A model generated the notes under the pieces. That model saw only the letters and a list, made by a program, of their open reading frames with translations. It was not told the origin of the DNA and did no database searches. Below, piece after piece: positions 12,126-20,432 of a DNA stretch of 64,000 nt. Source of the stretch: Acidobacteria bacterium SCN 69-37 (GTDB lineage Bacteria > Acidobacteriota > Vicinamibacteria > Vicinamibacterales > SCN-69-37); NCBI GenBank assembly GCA_001724025.1, contig MEDJ01000010.1, forward strand, positions 1 to 64,000, in the 5' to 3' direction. The translations under genes were made by a program, and so were the position numbers. Each line of letters begins with the position of its first letter. The stretch's first letter is position 1.

Positions 12126-12407
12126 CTACCGTTCCGATTCCGTCGTCCGGATCACCCGCCGGACGAGTGTCGTCATCCGCTCGTTCTCGAAGCGGTTGAA
12201 GCTCATGAACAGGCTTTCCTTCAGGTACGTCCTGAGGTCGGTCTCGTCGAGCTGATCGATCACGTACTGGAACTCGCGCGCCACTTCCTCGAAACCGTAG
12301 TCGAGGGCGTGGCGACGCATGAGATCGCGGGAGATCGCCTCGAGCACGGCCAGGACGTCGCCGTCGAGCTCGATCGGGGTACCGGAGGCGGTGGTGATCG
12401 TGCGCAT
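12126..12407 (-). CDS. Conserved-looking 93-residue protein of unknown function
   Basis: A 93-residue, mostly helical, charged protein without signal peptide, membrane segment or recognisable motif. It is the last gene of a three-gene unit: its ATG lies two bases after the stop of the STAS gene, which itself overlaps the ECF sigma gene. That constant spacing argues for co-expression and a role in the same regulatory circuit. I do not recognise the family. An unknown partner or regulator of the STAS protein is one possibility; this is inference from position only. Confidence 0.7.
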   Translation of the reverse strand: MRTITTASGTPIELDGDVLAVLEAISRDLMRRHALDYGFEEVAREFQYVIDQLDETDLRTYLKESLFMSFNRFENERMTTLVRRVIRTTESER

Positions 12408-12409
12408 GG

Positions 12410-12751
12410 CTAGCCTCCGAAGCTCGCCAGGGCGGTGGGGCGGTCGGCGTAGACCTCGAGGAAGTGGTGGGCCCCGGTCATCGTCAGCATCGTCTCGACG
12501 CGTTTCTGCACGCCGGCCAGCTTGAGCCGTCCGCCGGTCGCCGTGGCCTGGCGGTAGAGATCCATCAGGCAGCCGATCGTGGCGCTGTCGACGTACCCGA
12601 CGGCGCCGAGATCGATCACGAGGCGCTTCTCACCGCGCGCGATCAGGTCGGCGGTTACCGTCGCGAAGTCCGCGAGGACCGGATAGGTCAGCCGCGATTC
12701 GTTCACGGTGACGATGGTCACCGGCCCGTGCTGAGCAGTCGTGACGTTCAT
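12410..12751 (-). CDS. STAS-domain anti-sigma factor antagonist
   Basis: A 113-residue single STAS domain of the SpoIIAA/RsbV type. The phosphorylatable Ser is in YVDSATIGCLMDLYR, directly after the beta strand KRLVIDLGAVG. In the known systems an HPK-like kinase (RsbW/SpoIIAB) phosphorylates this Ser and the unphosphorylated form frees a sigma factor. No such kinase is encoded nearby. The ATG overlaps the sigma gene stop (ATGA), so the two are translated together, which is unusual for an ECF sigma factor. Confidence 0.88.
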   Translation of the reverse strand: MNVTTAQHGPVTIVTVNESRLTYPVLADFATVTADLIARGEKRLVIDLGAVGYVDSATIGCLMDLYRQATATGGRLKLAGVQKRVETMLTMTGAHHFLEVYADRPTALASFGG

Positions 12752-13380
12752 TCCATGCCTCCTCCGGTCGCCGCGGGTCGCGGGACGGGTTGCTGAGCCT
12801 GAAGACGGCGAACCTGGCGCGCCAGTTCCAACCGGCCGCGATTGATCCGCGATTTGACGGTGCCCTCGGGCAGCTTCAGGCGCTCGGCAATCTCCAGGTA
12901 CGAGAAATCCTGCAGATCGCGCAGCGTGACGGCCTCCCTGAGCGTGGGGGGCAGTTCCGCGAGCGCGGTGCGCACGAGTTCGCGCACGTCGAGCTCCTCG
13001 AGCCGGCCGTCCGGGCTGCGTTCGCGCGACCGCGGCGTGAGCGTCGAGGCGTCGACCTCGCGCGCCATCGTCTCGCGTTCCTTGCGCCGGCTGCGATAGT
13101 GGTCGATGCAGAGGTTCCGGCTGATGCTGATCAGCCACGTCTGGAAGTTGGCGCGCCTGTCGAACGTGTGGAGCGCGCGGAAGATCCGCAGGAAGATGTC
13201 CTGCGTGAGATCCTCGGCCTCGTCGTGGCGCCCGACGAACTTGTAAGCCAGGTTGAACACCTTCCGCCAATGCAGACGGACGATGTCGGCCCAGGCGTCC
13301 TGGTCGCCGGCGAGGCATCGTTCGATCAGCGCGTCGAGGACGGCGTTCGGATCGGGCGGTTCGGGAGCGATGGACGACAT
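12748..13380 (-). CDS. ECF-type RNA polymerase sigma factor
   Basis: A 210-residue sigma-70 protein with region 2 (FNLAYKFVGRHDEAEDLTQDIFLRIF, then FQTWLISISRNLCIDHYR) and region 4 (LPPTLREAVTLRDLQDFSYLEIAERL, then EGTVKSRINRGR). Regions 1 and 3 are absent, as in ECF sigma factors. It heads a minus-strand unit with an STAS antagonist and a 93-residue unknown protein rather than a zinc-type anti-sigma factor. It is divergent from lysA, 81 bases apart. Confidence 0.9.
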   Translation of the reverse strand: MSSIAPEPPDPNAVLDALIERCLAGDQDAWADIVRLHWRKVFNLAYKFVGRHDEAEDLTQDIFLRIFRALHTFDRRANFQTWLISISRNLCIDHYRSRRKERETMAREVDASTLTPRSRERSPDGRLEELDVRELVRTALAELPPTLREAVTLRDLQDFSYLEIAERLKLPEGTVKSRINRGRLELARQVRRLQAQQPVPRPAATGGGME

Positions 13381-13445
13381 GCCGGGCTCGGTCGGGAACG
13401 TCCGGCATCATAACAAAGTGAGCGGCCGTCCCGGTCCGACCGCGA

Positions 13446-13451
13446 TACAAT
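13446..13451 (+). promoter_or_regulatory. -10 element of lysA (leaderless architecture)
   Basis: TACAAT, five of six consensus bases, ends 10 bases before the GTG start of lysA. No clear -35 is seen at the right distance. The short distance implies a leaderless transcript, and there is no ribosome-binding site before the GTG. Confidence 0.5.
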
Positions 13452-13461
13452 CGGCGGTTCT

Positions 13462-14709
13462 GTGACTGGATTCACGCGGGTACGGGGAACATTGGTCTGT
13501 GACGAGGTCGCCCTCGACGCGATCGCGCGCGAGGTGGGGACGCCGTGCCACGTCTACAGCGCCGCGCTGCTGACCAGCCGGTTCGCCGCCCTGGAGCAGG
13601 CCATGGCCTCGGTGCCGCACCGGCTGCACTACGCGCTCAAGGCCAATTCGACGCTCGCCATCGTCCGGCACCTGCGGCAGCTGGGCGCGGCCGCCGACGT
13701 GAACTCGGCCGGCGAACTCGAGGTGGCGCTGCGCGCCGGCTTCACCCCGGATCAGATCGTCGTCACAGGCGTGGGGAAGACGCGGGCCGAACTCGCGCGT
13801 GCCGTCTCGCTCGGCGTGGCGGCGATCAATGCCGAGTCGTTCGGGGAGATCGATCGGATCGAGGCGGCCGCCATCGCCGCCGGCCGCGACGCGCGGATTG
13901 CCGTCCGCATCAACCCGGATGTCGAGGCCGGTACGCACAGACACATCTCCACGGGCGCGAGCACGACGAAGTTCGGTGTTTCGCTCGACGAAGCGCGCGT
14001 GATGATCCGCGAGGTGGCCCGGCGGCCGCGGCTGCGGATCGTCGGCCTGCACGTCCACGTCGGATCGCAGATCACCACCAGCGTGGAGCCGCTGGCGCGC
14101 GGCGCGGCCATTGTTGCCGACCTTGCGCGCGAACTGATGGCGGGCGGCGTCGCGCTCGAACACCTGGACCTGGGCGGCGGGCTGGGCATCCCGTACCGGG
14201 CCGGCCAGCCGGTCATCTCGCCGGAGGCCTACGCGGCCGCGATCCTGCCGGCCGTGCGGGAGACCGGACTCGTGATCCTGCTCGAGCCGGGCCGGTGGAT
14301 CGTGGGCCCCTGCGGCGTGCTCCTTACCGAGGTCGTCGACACCAAGACGCGTGACGCCGGCACGACCTTCGTCATCGTCGATGCCGGTATGACGGACCTG
14401 ATCCGTCCGGCCCTCTACGAGGCGTGGCACGAGATCGAGCCGGTCGTCTCGCGCGACGGCGCGGCCGTGCCCGTCGATGTCGTCGGGCCCGTGTGCGAGA
14501 CGTCCGATACGTTCGCGTCGGCGCGCGCGCTGCCGCCCGTGGTCGTCGGCGATCTGCTGGCGATCCGCGATACGGGGGCATACGGCGCCGTGATGGCGTC
14601 CAATTACAACCGGCGTCCGCTGGCCGCCGAAGTGCTGGTCGAGGCCGGACGCTGGCGGTTGATCAGGCGCCGGCAGACGATCGACGATCTGCTCCAGTGG
14701 GAGTCCTGA
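13462..14709 (+). CDS. lysA: Diaminopimelate decarboxylase
   Basis: A 415-residue PLP enzyme of the alanine-racemase fold (group IV decarboxylases) that converts meso-diaminopimelate to L-lysine. The Schiff-base lysine is in HYALKANS (about residue 55), the phosphate-binding region in HVHVGSQI and DLGGGLGIPY, the catalytic Cys in GPVCETSDTF and the C-terminal Tyr in GAYGAVMASNYN. The CETSD signature supports diaminopimelate over ornithine or arginine as substrate. Its stop overlaps the tmk start (TGATG). Confidence 0.94.
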   Translation: MTGFTRVRGTLVCDEVALDAIAREVGTPCHVYSAALLTSRFAALEQAMASVPHRLHYALKANSTLAIVRHLRQLGAAADVNSAGELEVALRAGFTPDQIVVTGVGKTRAELARAVSLGVAAINAESFGEIDRIEAAAIAAGRDARIAVRINPDVEAGTHRHISTGASTTKFGVSLDEARVMIREVARRPRLRIVGLHVHVGSQITTSVEPLARGAAIVADLARELMAGGVALEHLDLGGGLGIPYRAGQPVISPEAYAAAILPAVRETGLVILLEPGRWIVGPCGVLLTEVVDTKTRDAGTTFVIVDAGMTDLIRPALYEAWHEIEPVVSRDGAAVPVDVVGPVCETSDTFASARALPPVVVGDLLAIRDTGAYGAVMASNYNRRPLAAEVLVEAGRWRLIRRRQTIDDLLQWES

Positions 14710-15293
14710 TGATCATCGCGTTCGAGGGGCTGGATCAGAGCGGCAAGGAAACGCAGGCGCGCCACCTGCGCACGCGGCTGCGCCAGCAGGCGCGCGTGGT
14801 GCGCGCCGTGTCGTTTCCGGACTACGAGACGCCGATCGGTCGCGAGATCCAGGAGGCACTCGCCGGCCGCCGCGAGTTCGGTCCCGAAGTGATGCAACTG
14901 CTCTACGTGGCCAACCGCTGCGAGTACAAGTCGCGGCTCGATGCCTGGCTGCGCGCCGGCGATTACGTCGTCTGCGATCGATACCGCGCGTCGAGCCTGG
15001 CCTACGGCGAGGCGATGGGGCTCGATCCGGCGTGGCTCGACCTGATCCAGCAGCCCCTGCCGCCGGCCACGCTCACGGTGCTGCTCGACATTGCTCCGGA
15101 GACGGCGGTGCAGCGCAAGCAGACGGGGCGCGATCGATTCGAGCGCGACCTCGGCCTGCTCGCCCGCGTGCGGGCCAGTTACCGCCGACAGGCGTCGGCT
15201 CCGGGCTGGGTCGTCATCGACGCGGAGCAGTCGAAGGACGACGTCAGCGAGGCCGTGATGCAGGCGGTGGCGCCGGTACTCGCGCAACCGTGA
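14709..15293 (+). CDS. tmk: Thymidylate kinase
   Basis: A 194-residue P-loop kinase for dTMP to dTDP. The P-loop reads FEGLDQSGKETQ, with the DR-Y motif CDRYRASSLAYGEA and a lid with arginines (QRKQTGRDRFER). The common GxGKsTQ lysine is present; the second residue pair QSGKET is slightly unusual. The ATG shares one base with the lysA stop. The 3' end runs 50 bases into the convergent comF gene, so the two reading frames overlap tail to tail. Confidence 0.92.
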   Translation: MIIAFEGLDQSGKETQARHLRTRLRQQARVVRAVSFPDYETPIGREIQEALAGRREFGPEVMQLLYVANRCEYKSRLDAWLRAGDYVVCDRYRASSLAYGEAMGLDPAWLDLIQQPLPPATLTVLLDIAPETAVQRKQTGRDRFERDLGLLARVRASYRRQASAPGWVVIDAEQSKDDVSEAVMQAVAPVLAQP

Positions 15294-16011
15294 GCGCACG
15301 CACGCGGCCGACCCCTGCGTCGAGCAGCGCGCGCGTGCACCCGTCGATCGTCGCCCCTGTCGTCATCACATCGTCCACCAGCACGACCGCGCGGTTCTGG
15401 AGCCGCGCCGCCCGCACCCGGTCCCAGTCGAGCATGAACAGCGGGCGGTGGGTGAACGCGTGCGCGACGTTCGTCTGTCGCTCGCGGCGTCCGAGGCGCG
15501 CCTGCGGCGGCCCGTGCCGGATGCGCCGGATGGGATGCCAGACGTCCAGACCCAGGTGACGCGCCAGGTCGTCGGCCTGATTGAAGCCGCGCGCCATCGC
15601 CCGCCACGGGTGCAGCGGCACCGGGACGACCGCGTCGGCGTCAGCGAGCAGCGTCGCACCGGCCTCGCGCAGCAGGGCCGCCAGCGGTACGGCCAGCGTG
15701 CGGCGGCCGTCGTACTTGAACGCGTGGATGATGGCCTTGAGGGCGCCCGTGTAGGCGCCTGCACTCCGCGCGGCCTCGAAGCGCGGCGGATCGCCGAGAC
15801 ACGCGCGGCACAGCCGGAAGGGCGCCGCGTCAGGCGGCAGCGGATCGCCGCAGAGGTCGCAGAGCGGATCGGTCAGCCGCGACACCGACTGCCAGCACAG
15901 CGGGCAGACAGCGCCGTCGAGCGGACGGACGAGCGGAGCGCGGCACGCCGCGCAGTCGGGCGCGAGCAGCGTCCGGACGAGTGAATTCGCCGCAGTTCGC
16001 AGGAAGGGCAC
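15244..16011 (-). CDS. comF: ComF-family phosphoribosyltransferase-like protein
   Basis: A 255-residue protein with four CxxC zinc knuckles at the N-terminus (CAAC, CPLC, CDLC, CRAC) and a PRTase-type domain with the PRPP loop VVLVDDVMTTGATI near residue 215. ComF proteins serve DNA uptake in naturally competent bacteria, and dprA is also in this window. The start is GTG. The C-terminal coding sequence overlaps the end of tmk by 50 bases in the opposite orientation. Confidence 0.88.
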   Translation of the reverse strand: MPFLRTAANSLVRTLLAPDCAACRAPLVRPLDGAVCPLCWQSVSRLTDPLCDLCGDPLPPDAAPFRLCRACLGDPPRFEAARSAGAYTGALKAIIHAFKYDGRRTLAVPLAALLREAGATLLADADAVVPVPLHPWRAMARGFNQADDLARHLGLDVWHPIRRIRHGPPQARLGRRERQTNVAHAFTHRPLFMLDWDRVRAARLQNRAVVLVDDVMTTGATIDGCTRALLDAGVGRVRALTVARVPAPPPASRPR

Positions 16012-16108
16012 GCAGGCCCACAGTGCAAACGGGCTGCCGCCAATTCACGCCAGAACTCGCCTGTTTCAGCGGGCGGATTGCAGAATTTGCGATCCACCCA
16101 CCGACCGG

Positions 16109-16510
16109 TCACGCAGGAATTTCAATCCGCTCGGCATCGCCCCACAGCCGCTCGAGCCCGTAGAACTCGCGCGTCGCCGGCGTGAAGACGTGGACGATGA
16201 AGTCGAAATAGTCGAGGAGCACCCACTCGGCGCGGATCTCGCCTTCGACGATCGTGGGCTTGATCCCGTGCGTGCCGAGCGCCGACTGGACGGCGTCGGC
16301 AATCGCCTGGACCTGGCGCGTGGTTGCGCCGGTGCAGATGAGGAAGAAGTCCGTGAAGGCCTGGCTCTTCCGGAGATCGAGGACGATCAGGTCCATGGCC
16401 TTGCGGCCGGCGGCCGCGGCGACGGCCTGCGCCACCTGGTCGGGCAGCCCGGGCGTCATGGGCGTCTTCTTGCGCGTGCGTGTGGTGCGTGTGGCGGGTG
16501 TCTTGCTCAT
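16109..16510 (-). CDS. rsfS: Ribosomal silencing factor RsfS
   Basis: A 133-residue RsfS/YbeB/Iojap protein that binds ribosomal protein L14 (uL14) and blocks subunit joining during starvation. The core KAMDLIVLDLRKSQAFTDFF and GEIRAEWVLLDYFDFIVHVF is typical. The first 20 residues are a basic extension beyond the usual start. ATGA overlap with nadD upstream. It closes the obgE-nadD-rsfS unit. Confidence 0.94.
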   Translation of the reverse strand: MSKTPATRTTRTRKKTPMTPGLPDQVAQAVAAAAGRKAMDLIVLDLRKSQAFTDFFLICTGATTRQVQAIADAVQSALGTHGIKPTIVEGEIRAEWVLLDYFDFIVHVFTPATREFYGLERLWGDAERIEIPA

Positions 16511-17169
16511 CCTCTCGGGGCCTCCAGTGCACCGGGTGCGCGGTACAGTCCGTGACGCACAGCGTACTCCGCAACCGCGTCGGGTAGAAGGTCGTCGACG
16601 GGCGCGCCCTCGGTCAGTGCCTGCCGGAGCTCCGTCGACGAGACCGGTGCCGTGGCCGCGTCGACGAGAAAGATACCCGGCGTGGCGGTCACGGGGCAGG
16701 GCGCGTCGTGCATGCGCGCCGCCAGATCGGGCAGCGCCTCGCGAAGCGTCGCGGCCGGGAGCCCCACGCGCGATACCACGGCGAAGTGGCAGCGGTCGAG
16801 CAGGTCGGGCCAGCGATGCCACGTACGGATGTCGCGGAAGGCATCGCTGCCGGTGATGAACACGAACGTGCCGGTGCGGGCGGGCTCGATCCGTTCGATC
16901 CGATCGAGTGTGTCGATGGTGAACGACGGGCCGTCCTGATCCATTTCCGCATCGCTCACGCGCAGGCGGGCGTCACCGGCAATGGCCAGCGCGGTCATGG
17001 CAAAGCGGTGCGCCGCCGACGCCAGCGGCGGTGTCCTGTGCGGCGGCCGGCGCGCGGGAATGAACCTGACGGTCTCGAGCGACAGGGCCTCGTGCACGGC
17101 GCGCGCGACGTCGAGGTGCCCCTGATGGATTGGGTCGAACGTCCCACCGAACAGGCCGACTGCCTTCAT
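16507..17169 (-). CDS. nadD: Nicotinate-nucleotide adenylyltransferase
   Basis: A 220-residue nucleotidyltransferase that adenylates nicotinate mononucleotide in NAD synthesis. The family signature [12 protein letters not shown] (HxGH-type) is at residues 8-19, and SSTELRQAL near residue 180 is the conserved C-terminal motif. It overlaps obgE upstream and rsfS downstream by four bases each, the order seen in many bacteria. Confidence 0.95.
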   Translation of the reverse strand: MKAVGLFGGTFDPIHQGHLDVARAVHEALSLETVRFIPARRPPHRTPPLASAAHRFAMTALAIAGDARLRVSDAEMDQDGPSFTIDTLDRIERIEPARTGTFVFITGSDAFRDIRTWHRWPDLLDRCHFAVVSRVGLPAATLREALPDLAARMHDAPCPVTATPGIFLVDAATAPVSSTELRQALTEGAPVDDLLPDAVAEYAVRHGLYRAPGALEAPRG

Positions 17170-18254
17170 GGCTCGGACGGGGCGTCGTCCTCGACGTCGT
17201 CGTCGAACTCGTCGGCGTCGTCGGCCTGGACGTCGGCAGCAGCGATGCGCGCCCACATGGCCTCGAGCAGGGCGGGCACTCCCTGGCCCGTCGCGGCCGA
17301 GATGGGGAAGCACGGGATGCCTCGCTGCCGCAGGTGAGCCTCGAGCCGGTGCAGGCGATCGGGATCGTCGAGAGCGTCGATCTTGTTGGCCGCGGCAAGC
17401 TGCGGTTTGCCCGCCAGCGGGGACTGGTCGTCGTCGTTCCCGGTGAAGCGGGCGAGCTCGCGGCAGATGATCTCGAAGTCGTCGACGGGATCGCGATCCG
17501 TCATCGAGGAGACATCGACGACGTGCACGAGCACCTTCGTGCGTTCGAGATGGGCCAGGAAGCGCGTGCCGAGGCCGTGGCCTTCGTGCGCTCCCTCGAT
17601 CAGGCCGGGCACGTCGGCTACCACGAACGACCTGTCGTCGCTCAGGCCGACGACGCCGAGGTTCGGGGTGAGAGTGGTGAACGGATAGTCGGCAATCTTC
17701 GGCCGGGCCGCCGAAATGCGTGCGATCAGCGTGCTCTTGCCGGCATTCGGGAAGCCGACCAGGCCGACGTCAGCGAGCAGTTTCAGGCGCAGGCGCAGCG
17801 TGCGCTCTTCGCCGGGCCGGCCGGGCTCAGTGTGCCGCGGCGCGCGATTGGTGGGCGTTGCGAACGCCGCGTTCCCCCGGCCGCCGTGTCCACCGCGGGC
17901 CACGAGGACGCGGTCGCCGACCCCGACCAGATCGCCGAGCTTGATCAGGCCGTCGGGTCCTGACTCGTAGACCACGGTACCGGGCGGGACTTCGAGCTCG
18001 AGGTCCTGCCCGCTCTTGCCCGTGCAGTTCGAGCCCATGCCGTGCTGGCCGCGCTTCGCCTTGAATTCCGGGTGGAATCTGTAGGTGACGAGCGTGTTCT
18101 GGTGCGGACTGGCGACGAGCCAGATCGATCCGCCGTGGCCGCCGTCGCCGCCGCTCGGGCCGCCGCGGGGCACACGCATCTCGCGGCGGAAGGCCATGCA
18201 GCCATTCCCGCCGGCACCAGCCGTGACGTGGATGTCGACTTCGTCGACGAACAT
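17166..18254 (-). CDS. obgE: GTPase Obg (ribosome assembly)
   Basis: A 362-residue Obg GTPase needed for late assembly of the 50S subunit. The glycine-rich Obg fold ([28 protein letters not shown]) fills residues 1-158, followed by the G domain: G1 [10 protein letters not shown]3 [10 protein letters not shown]4 NKID and G5 SAATG. The C-terminus is a strongly acidic tail rather than the longer OCT domain. A terminator-like hairpin separates it from rpmA, so its level may be set partly apart from the ribosomal proteins. Confidence 0.96.
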   Translation of the reverse strand: MFVDEVDIHVTAGAGGNGCMAFRREMRVPRGGPSGGDGGHGGSIWLVASPHQNTLVTYRFHPEFKAKRGQHGMGSNCTGKSGQDLELEVPPGTVVYESGPDGLIKLGDLVGVGDRVLVARGGHGGRGNAAFATPTNRAPRHTEPGRPGEERTLRLRLKLLADVGLVGFPNAGKSTLIARISAARPKIADYPFTTLTPNLGVVGLSDDRSFVVADVPGLIEGAHEGHGLGTRFLAHLERTKVLVHVVDVSSMTDRDPVDDFEIICRELARFTGNDDDQSPLAGKPQLAAANKIDALDDPDRLHRLEAHLRQRGIPCFPISAATGQGVPALLEAMWARIAAADVQADDADEFDDDVEDDAPSEP

Positions 18255-18274
18255 GGGAAGTGGGGAACACTAAA

Positions 18275-18307
18275 CGCCTGCCGGGCACGGGACGCGGCCG
18301 GCAGGCG
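18275..18307 (-). terminator. Terminator-like hairpin between rpmA and obgE
   Basis: CGCCTGCCGG (18275-18284) pairs perfectly with CCGGCAGGCG (18298-18307) around a 13-base loop. Read on the minus strand it follows rpmA and is trailed by TTTAG, a weak T-run. Partial termination that lowers obgE-nadD-rsfS relative to rplU-rpmA is plausible. Confidence 0.5.
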
Positions 18308-18332
18308 ATAGGTGCGGGGGAGAGCGGGCCGG

Positions 18333-18620
18333 TTAGCCCTGGGTCTTCTCGACGGCCTCGGCGACCTGCACCGGGATCACGCTGATCCGGCGACCGCTCA
18401 CGCCATGGTCGCTGAACTTCACGTGACCGGTCACCTTGGCAAACAGCGTGTCGTCCTTGCCGCGGCCGACGTTGTGGCCGGGAAGAAAGCGCCGCCCGCG
18501 CTGGCGTACCAGGATGGATCCGCCCGTCACGAGGTTGCCATCAAACCGCTTCACGCCGAGACGCTGCGACTGGCTGTCGCGACCGTTTCGTGAACTGCCC
18601 TGACCTTTTTTCGAAGCCAT
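18333..18620 (-). CDS. rpmA: 50S ribosomal protein L27
   Basis: A 95-residue L27 (bL27), a component of the peptidyl-transferase region of the large subunit. The start [22 protein letters not shown] and [16 protein letters not shown] are family hallmarks. No N-terminal cleavable extension of the Firmicutes type is present. It is 45 bases downstream of rplU with a GC-rich self-complementary stretch between them. Confidence 0.96.
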   Translation of the reverse strand: MASKKGQGSSRNGRDSQSQRLGVKRFDGNLVTGGSILVRQRGRRFLPGHNVGRGKDDTLFAKVTGHVKFSDHGVSGRRISVIPVQVAEAVEKTQG

Positions 18621-18665
18621 AACTCACCCTGGCGAACTGGCCGGCCGGCCACGGCCGGCCCGGAT

Positions 18666-18980
18666 CTAGACGTTGATGCTCGTGACGCGCACGTGCGTCT
18701 GCTGCGTGCGGTGTCCACGCGTCTTCCGGAAGTGCTTACGGCGCTTCATCTTGAACACGCGGATCTTCTTCGCCTTGGCCTGGGCCTCGACGACGGCGGT
18801 GACCGACGCACCGGCCACGTACGGGGCACCGGCGACGAACTCCCCTCCGTCGGTGCCAACGAGCAGGACCTTGTCGAAGGTCACCTCGGCGCCCGGTTCG
18901 GCGTCGAGCCGATCCACGACGACCACGGCGCCCGGCGCCACCTTTTCCTGCCGACCCCCAGCCTGGACAATGGCGAACAT
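18666..18980 (-). CDS. rplU: 50S ribosomal protein L21
   Basis: A 104-residue L21 (bL21), which binds 23S rRNA. Start chosen at MFAIVQAGGRQEKVAPG, the family N-terminus, with GGAG about 10 bases upstream; the frame stays open further 5' but carries no L21 sequence there. The C-terminus KIRVFKMKRRKHFRKTRGHRTQQTHV is diagnostic in pieces. The 187 bases upstream, before the next gene's stop, should hold the cluster promoter; only a weak candidate is visible. Confidence 0.96.
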   Translation of the reverse strand: MFAIVQAGGRQEKVAPGAVVVVDRLDAEPGAEVTFDKVLLVGTDGGEFVAGAPYVAGASVTAVVEAQAKAKKIRVFKMKRRKHFRKTRGHRTQQTHVRVTSINV

Positions 18981-19167
18981 GTGCACACGCTCCAACAGAG
19001 ACGAGAACTCGATAGACCTGGCCGACCGCCCGATCTGAACCCCCAAGGCTACCATTCCAGGGCCAATCGAGGCAACCGTGACATGAGCGGACACTGGGGC
19101 CGGTCCCAGTGGGGCATCATCGATCCGGGGCTGCGCAGGGGGCCCACCCCGGTGTCGGCCCGAGAGC

Positions 19168-19929
19168 CTACTTCAGCAGGACGCGCGAGCCTCTGATCTT
19201 CTGGGTGCTCAACGTGTTCAGGAAGCTCGGCAGCACCTTGTCCATCAACTCGAAATAGGACGAGAGGGGCGGCGTATTCTGGCTCGTCGGGTAGAGCACT
19301 TCCTCGTGGTACGCCTCGGTGTAGAGCTGTTCGCCGGTCCGGCCGTCGATGAAGACGAAGTTGGGCGACAGCGCGTAGCCGTGCATGTCGCTGTACTCGC
19401 GGACGGTGCGATACTGCTCGATCCCCTGCTGATCGACGTACGTCTGCGGACGCGAGACCACGCCGCTGCGGCTGACTTCGTTGAAGAAGACCGTGCCGGT
19501 CACGATCAGCGGCTGCTGGTACTCGTCGCCGATCTGCTTCCAGTACGCGGCGTCCTTCAAGATTGCCGCGTGCGCTTCGAGTGCCTTTTCGTCCTCGAAC
19601 CGCGCGGTCTCGTCGGTCTCCTGGCCGGGCGGCGTCAGGCCGAGGCGCTCGTCCATCTCCTCGACGAGCGGGATCACGTCGGCATCGATCACGCGCAGTT
19701 CCTGCCTGTTGCGCAGCTGGCTCCGCAGCAGGCGCGCCGTTTCGGCGTTGACGTCGATGCTCTGGCTGCCCCCGTTGAGGAAGCCCGCCACCAGCACCCG
19801 CTGGAACGCGCCAACGTCGATCTTCGCCTGGATCGGCGTCTCGACCGGGATCTCGTAGAACGAGGCGCAGCCGGCGAGCGGCCACGCCATCGCCAGGCTA
19901 GCGATCGCGACGACGGTTCTGGCGGTCAT
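19168..19929 (-). CDS. Predicted lipoprotein of unknown function
   Basis: A 253-residue lipoprotein: signal peptide with lipobox LAGC (Cys21), then a mixed alpha/beta domain (QRVLVAGFLNGG, ELRVIDADVIPLVEE, LIVTGTVFFNEV, PNFVFIDGRTGEQLYTEAY). This pattern resembles the nucleotide-free TolB-N/CsgG-like fold used in outer-membrane-associated lipoproteins, but the match is by eye only. It overlaps the upstream TPR gene by 32 bases, so both are expected to be made together. Confidence 0.75.
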   Translation of the reverse strand: MTARTVVAIASLAMAWPLAGCASFYEIPVETPIQAKIDVGAFQRVLVAGFLNGGSQSIDVNAETARLLRSQLRNRQELRVIDADVIPLVEEMDERLGLTPPGQETDETARFEDEKALEAHAAILKDAAYWKQIGDEYQQPLIVTGTVFFNEVSRSGVVSRPQTYVDQQGIEQYRTVREYSDMHGYALSPNFVFIDGRTGEQLYTEAYHEEVLYPTSQNTPPLSSYFELMDKVLPSFLNTLSTQKIRGSRVLLK

Positions 19930-20251
19930 AGATTTCGCGGAACAGATCGTAGTTGTTGCGGATGTACGTATTGTTCGGCTCGACATCGAGGGCCTTCTCG
20001 TACGCCCGCCGCGCGTCGTCGAAGCGCCCGAGTTGCTCGTAGCCGACGCCGAGGTTGTTCCAGGCCGCGCTGTAGGTGGGATCGATTTCCGTGGCGCGCT
20101 CCCATCGGGACGCAGCTTCCCGCCACAGCCCGCGTTGCGCGACCACGATGCCGAACTCGACCTGCGACTTCGCGTCTGATCGGCGATCGGCCAGCAGGGG
20201 CGTGCCGACGAGTGTGACGAGGACGAACGCGATCCAGAGTCGAGTGCGCAT
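19898..20251 (-). CDS. Exported TPR protein
   Basis: A 117-residue periplasmic protein with a cleavable signal peptide (cut near PLLA-DRR) and about two tetratricopeptide repeats (residues 30-105; AAWNNLGVGYEQLGRFDDA is one repeat). TPRs mediate protein contacts. It overlaps the lipoprotein gene by 32 bases. A TATATT -10-like element on the minus strand (20273-20278) lies 22 bases before its ATG. Confidence 0.75.
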   Translation of the reverse strand: MRTRLWIAFVLVTLVGTPLLADRRSDAKSQVEFGIVVAQRGLWREAASRWERATEIDPTYSAAWNNLGVGYEQLGRFDDARRAYEKALDVEPNNTYIRNNYDLFREIYDRQNRRRDR

Positions 20252-20348
20252 CGCGAGGGGTTCCGGGGCTCAATATAAACCGGTACCCGGCGTTCTGTAC
20301 GAGACATCCGCGGGCGTGGCAGAAACTGCGATGCGTCGCGGGGCCATC

Positions 20349-20363
20349 TGGCAGATTCTGCCA
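20349..20363. promoter_or_regulatory. Perfect 15-bp palindrome upstream of dprA
   Basis: TGGCAGA-T-TCTGCCA lies 70 bases before the chosen dprA start, in the divergent region shared with the TPR gene. A related half-site (GTGGCAGAAAC) occurs about 30 bases earlier. It may be an operator for dprA; the regulator is unknown. Confidence 0.4.
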
Positions 20364-20432
20364 CCTGCGTATGACGGGCGACAGACGGCACGCGGTGCGG
20401 GGACTGGCACGCCGGCTGCACGGGGGGACCCC

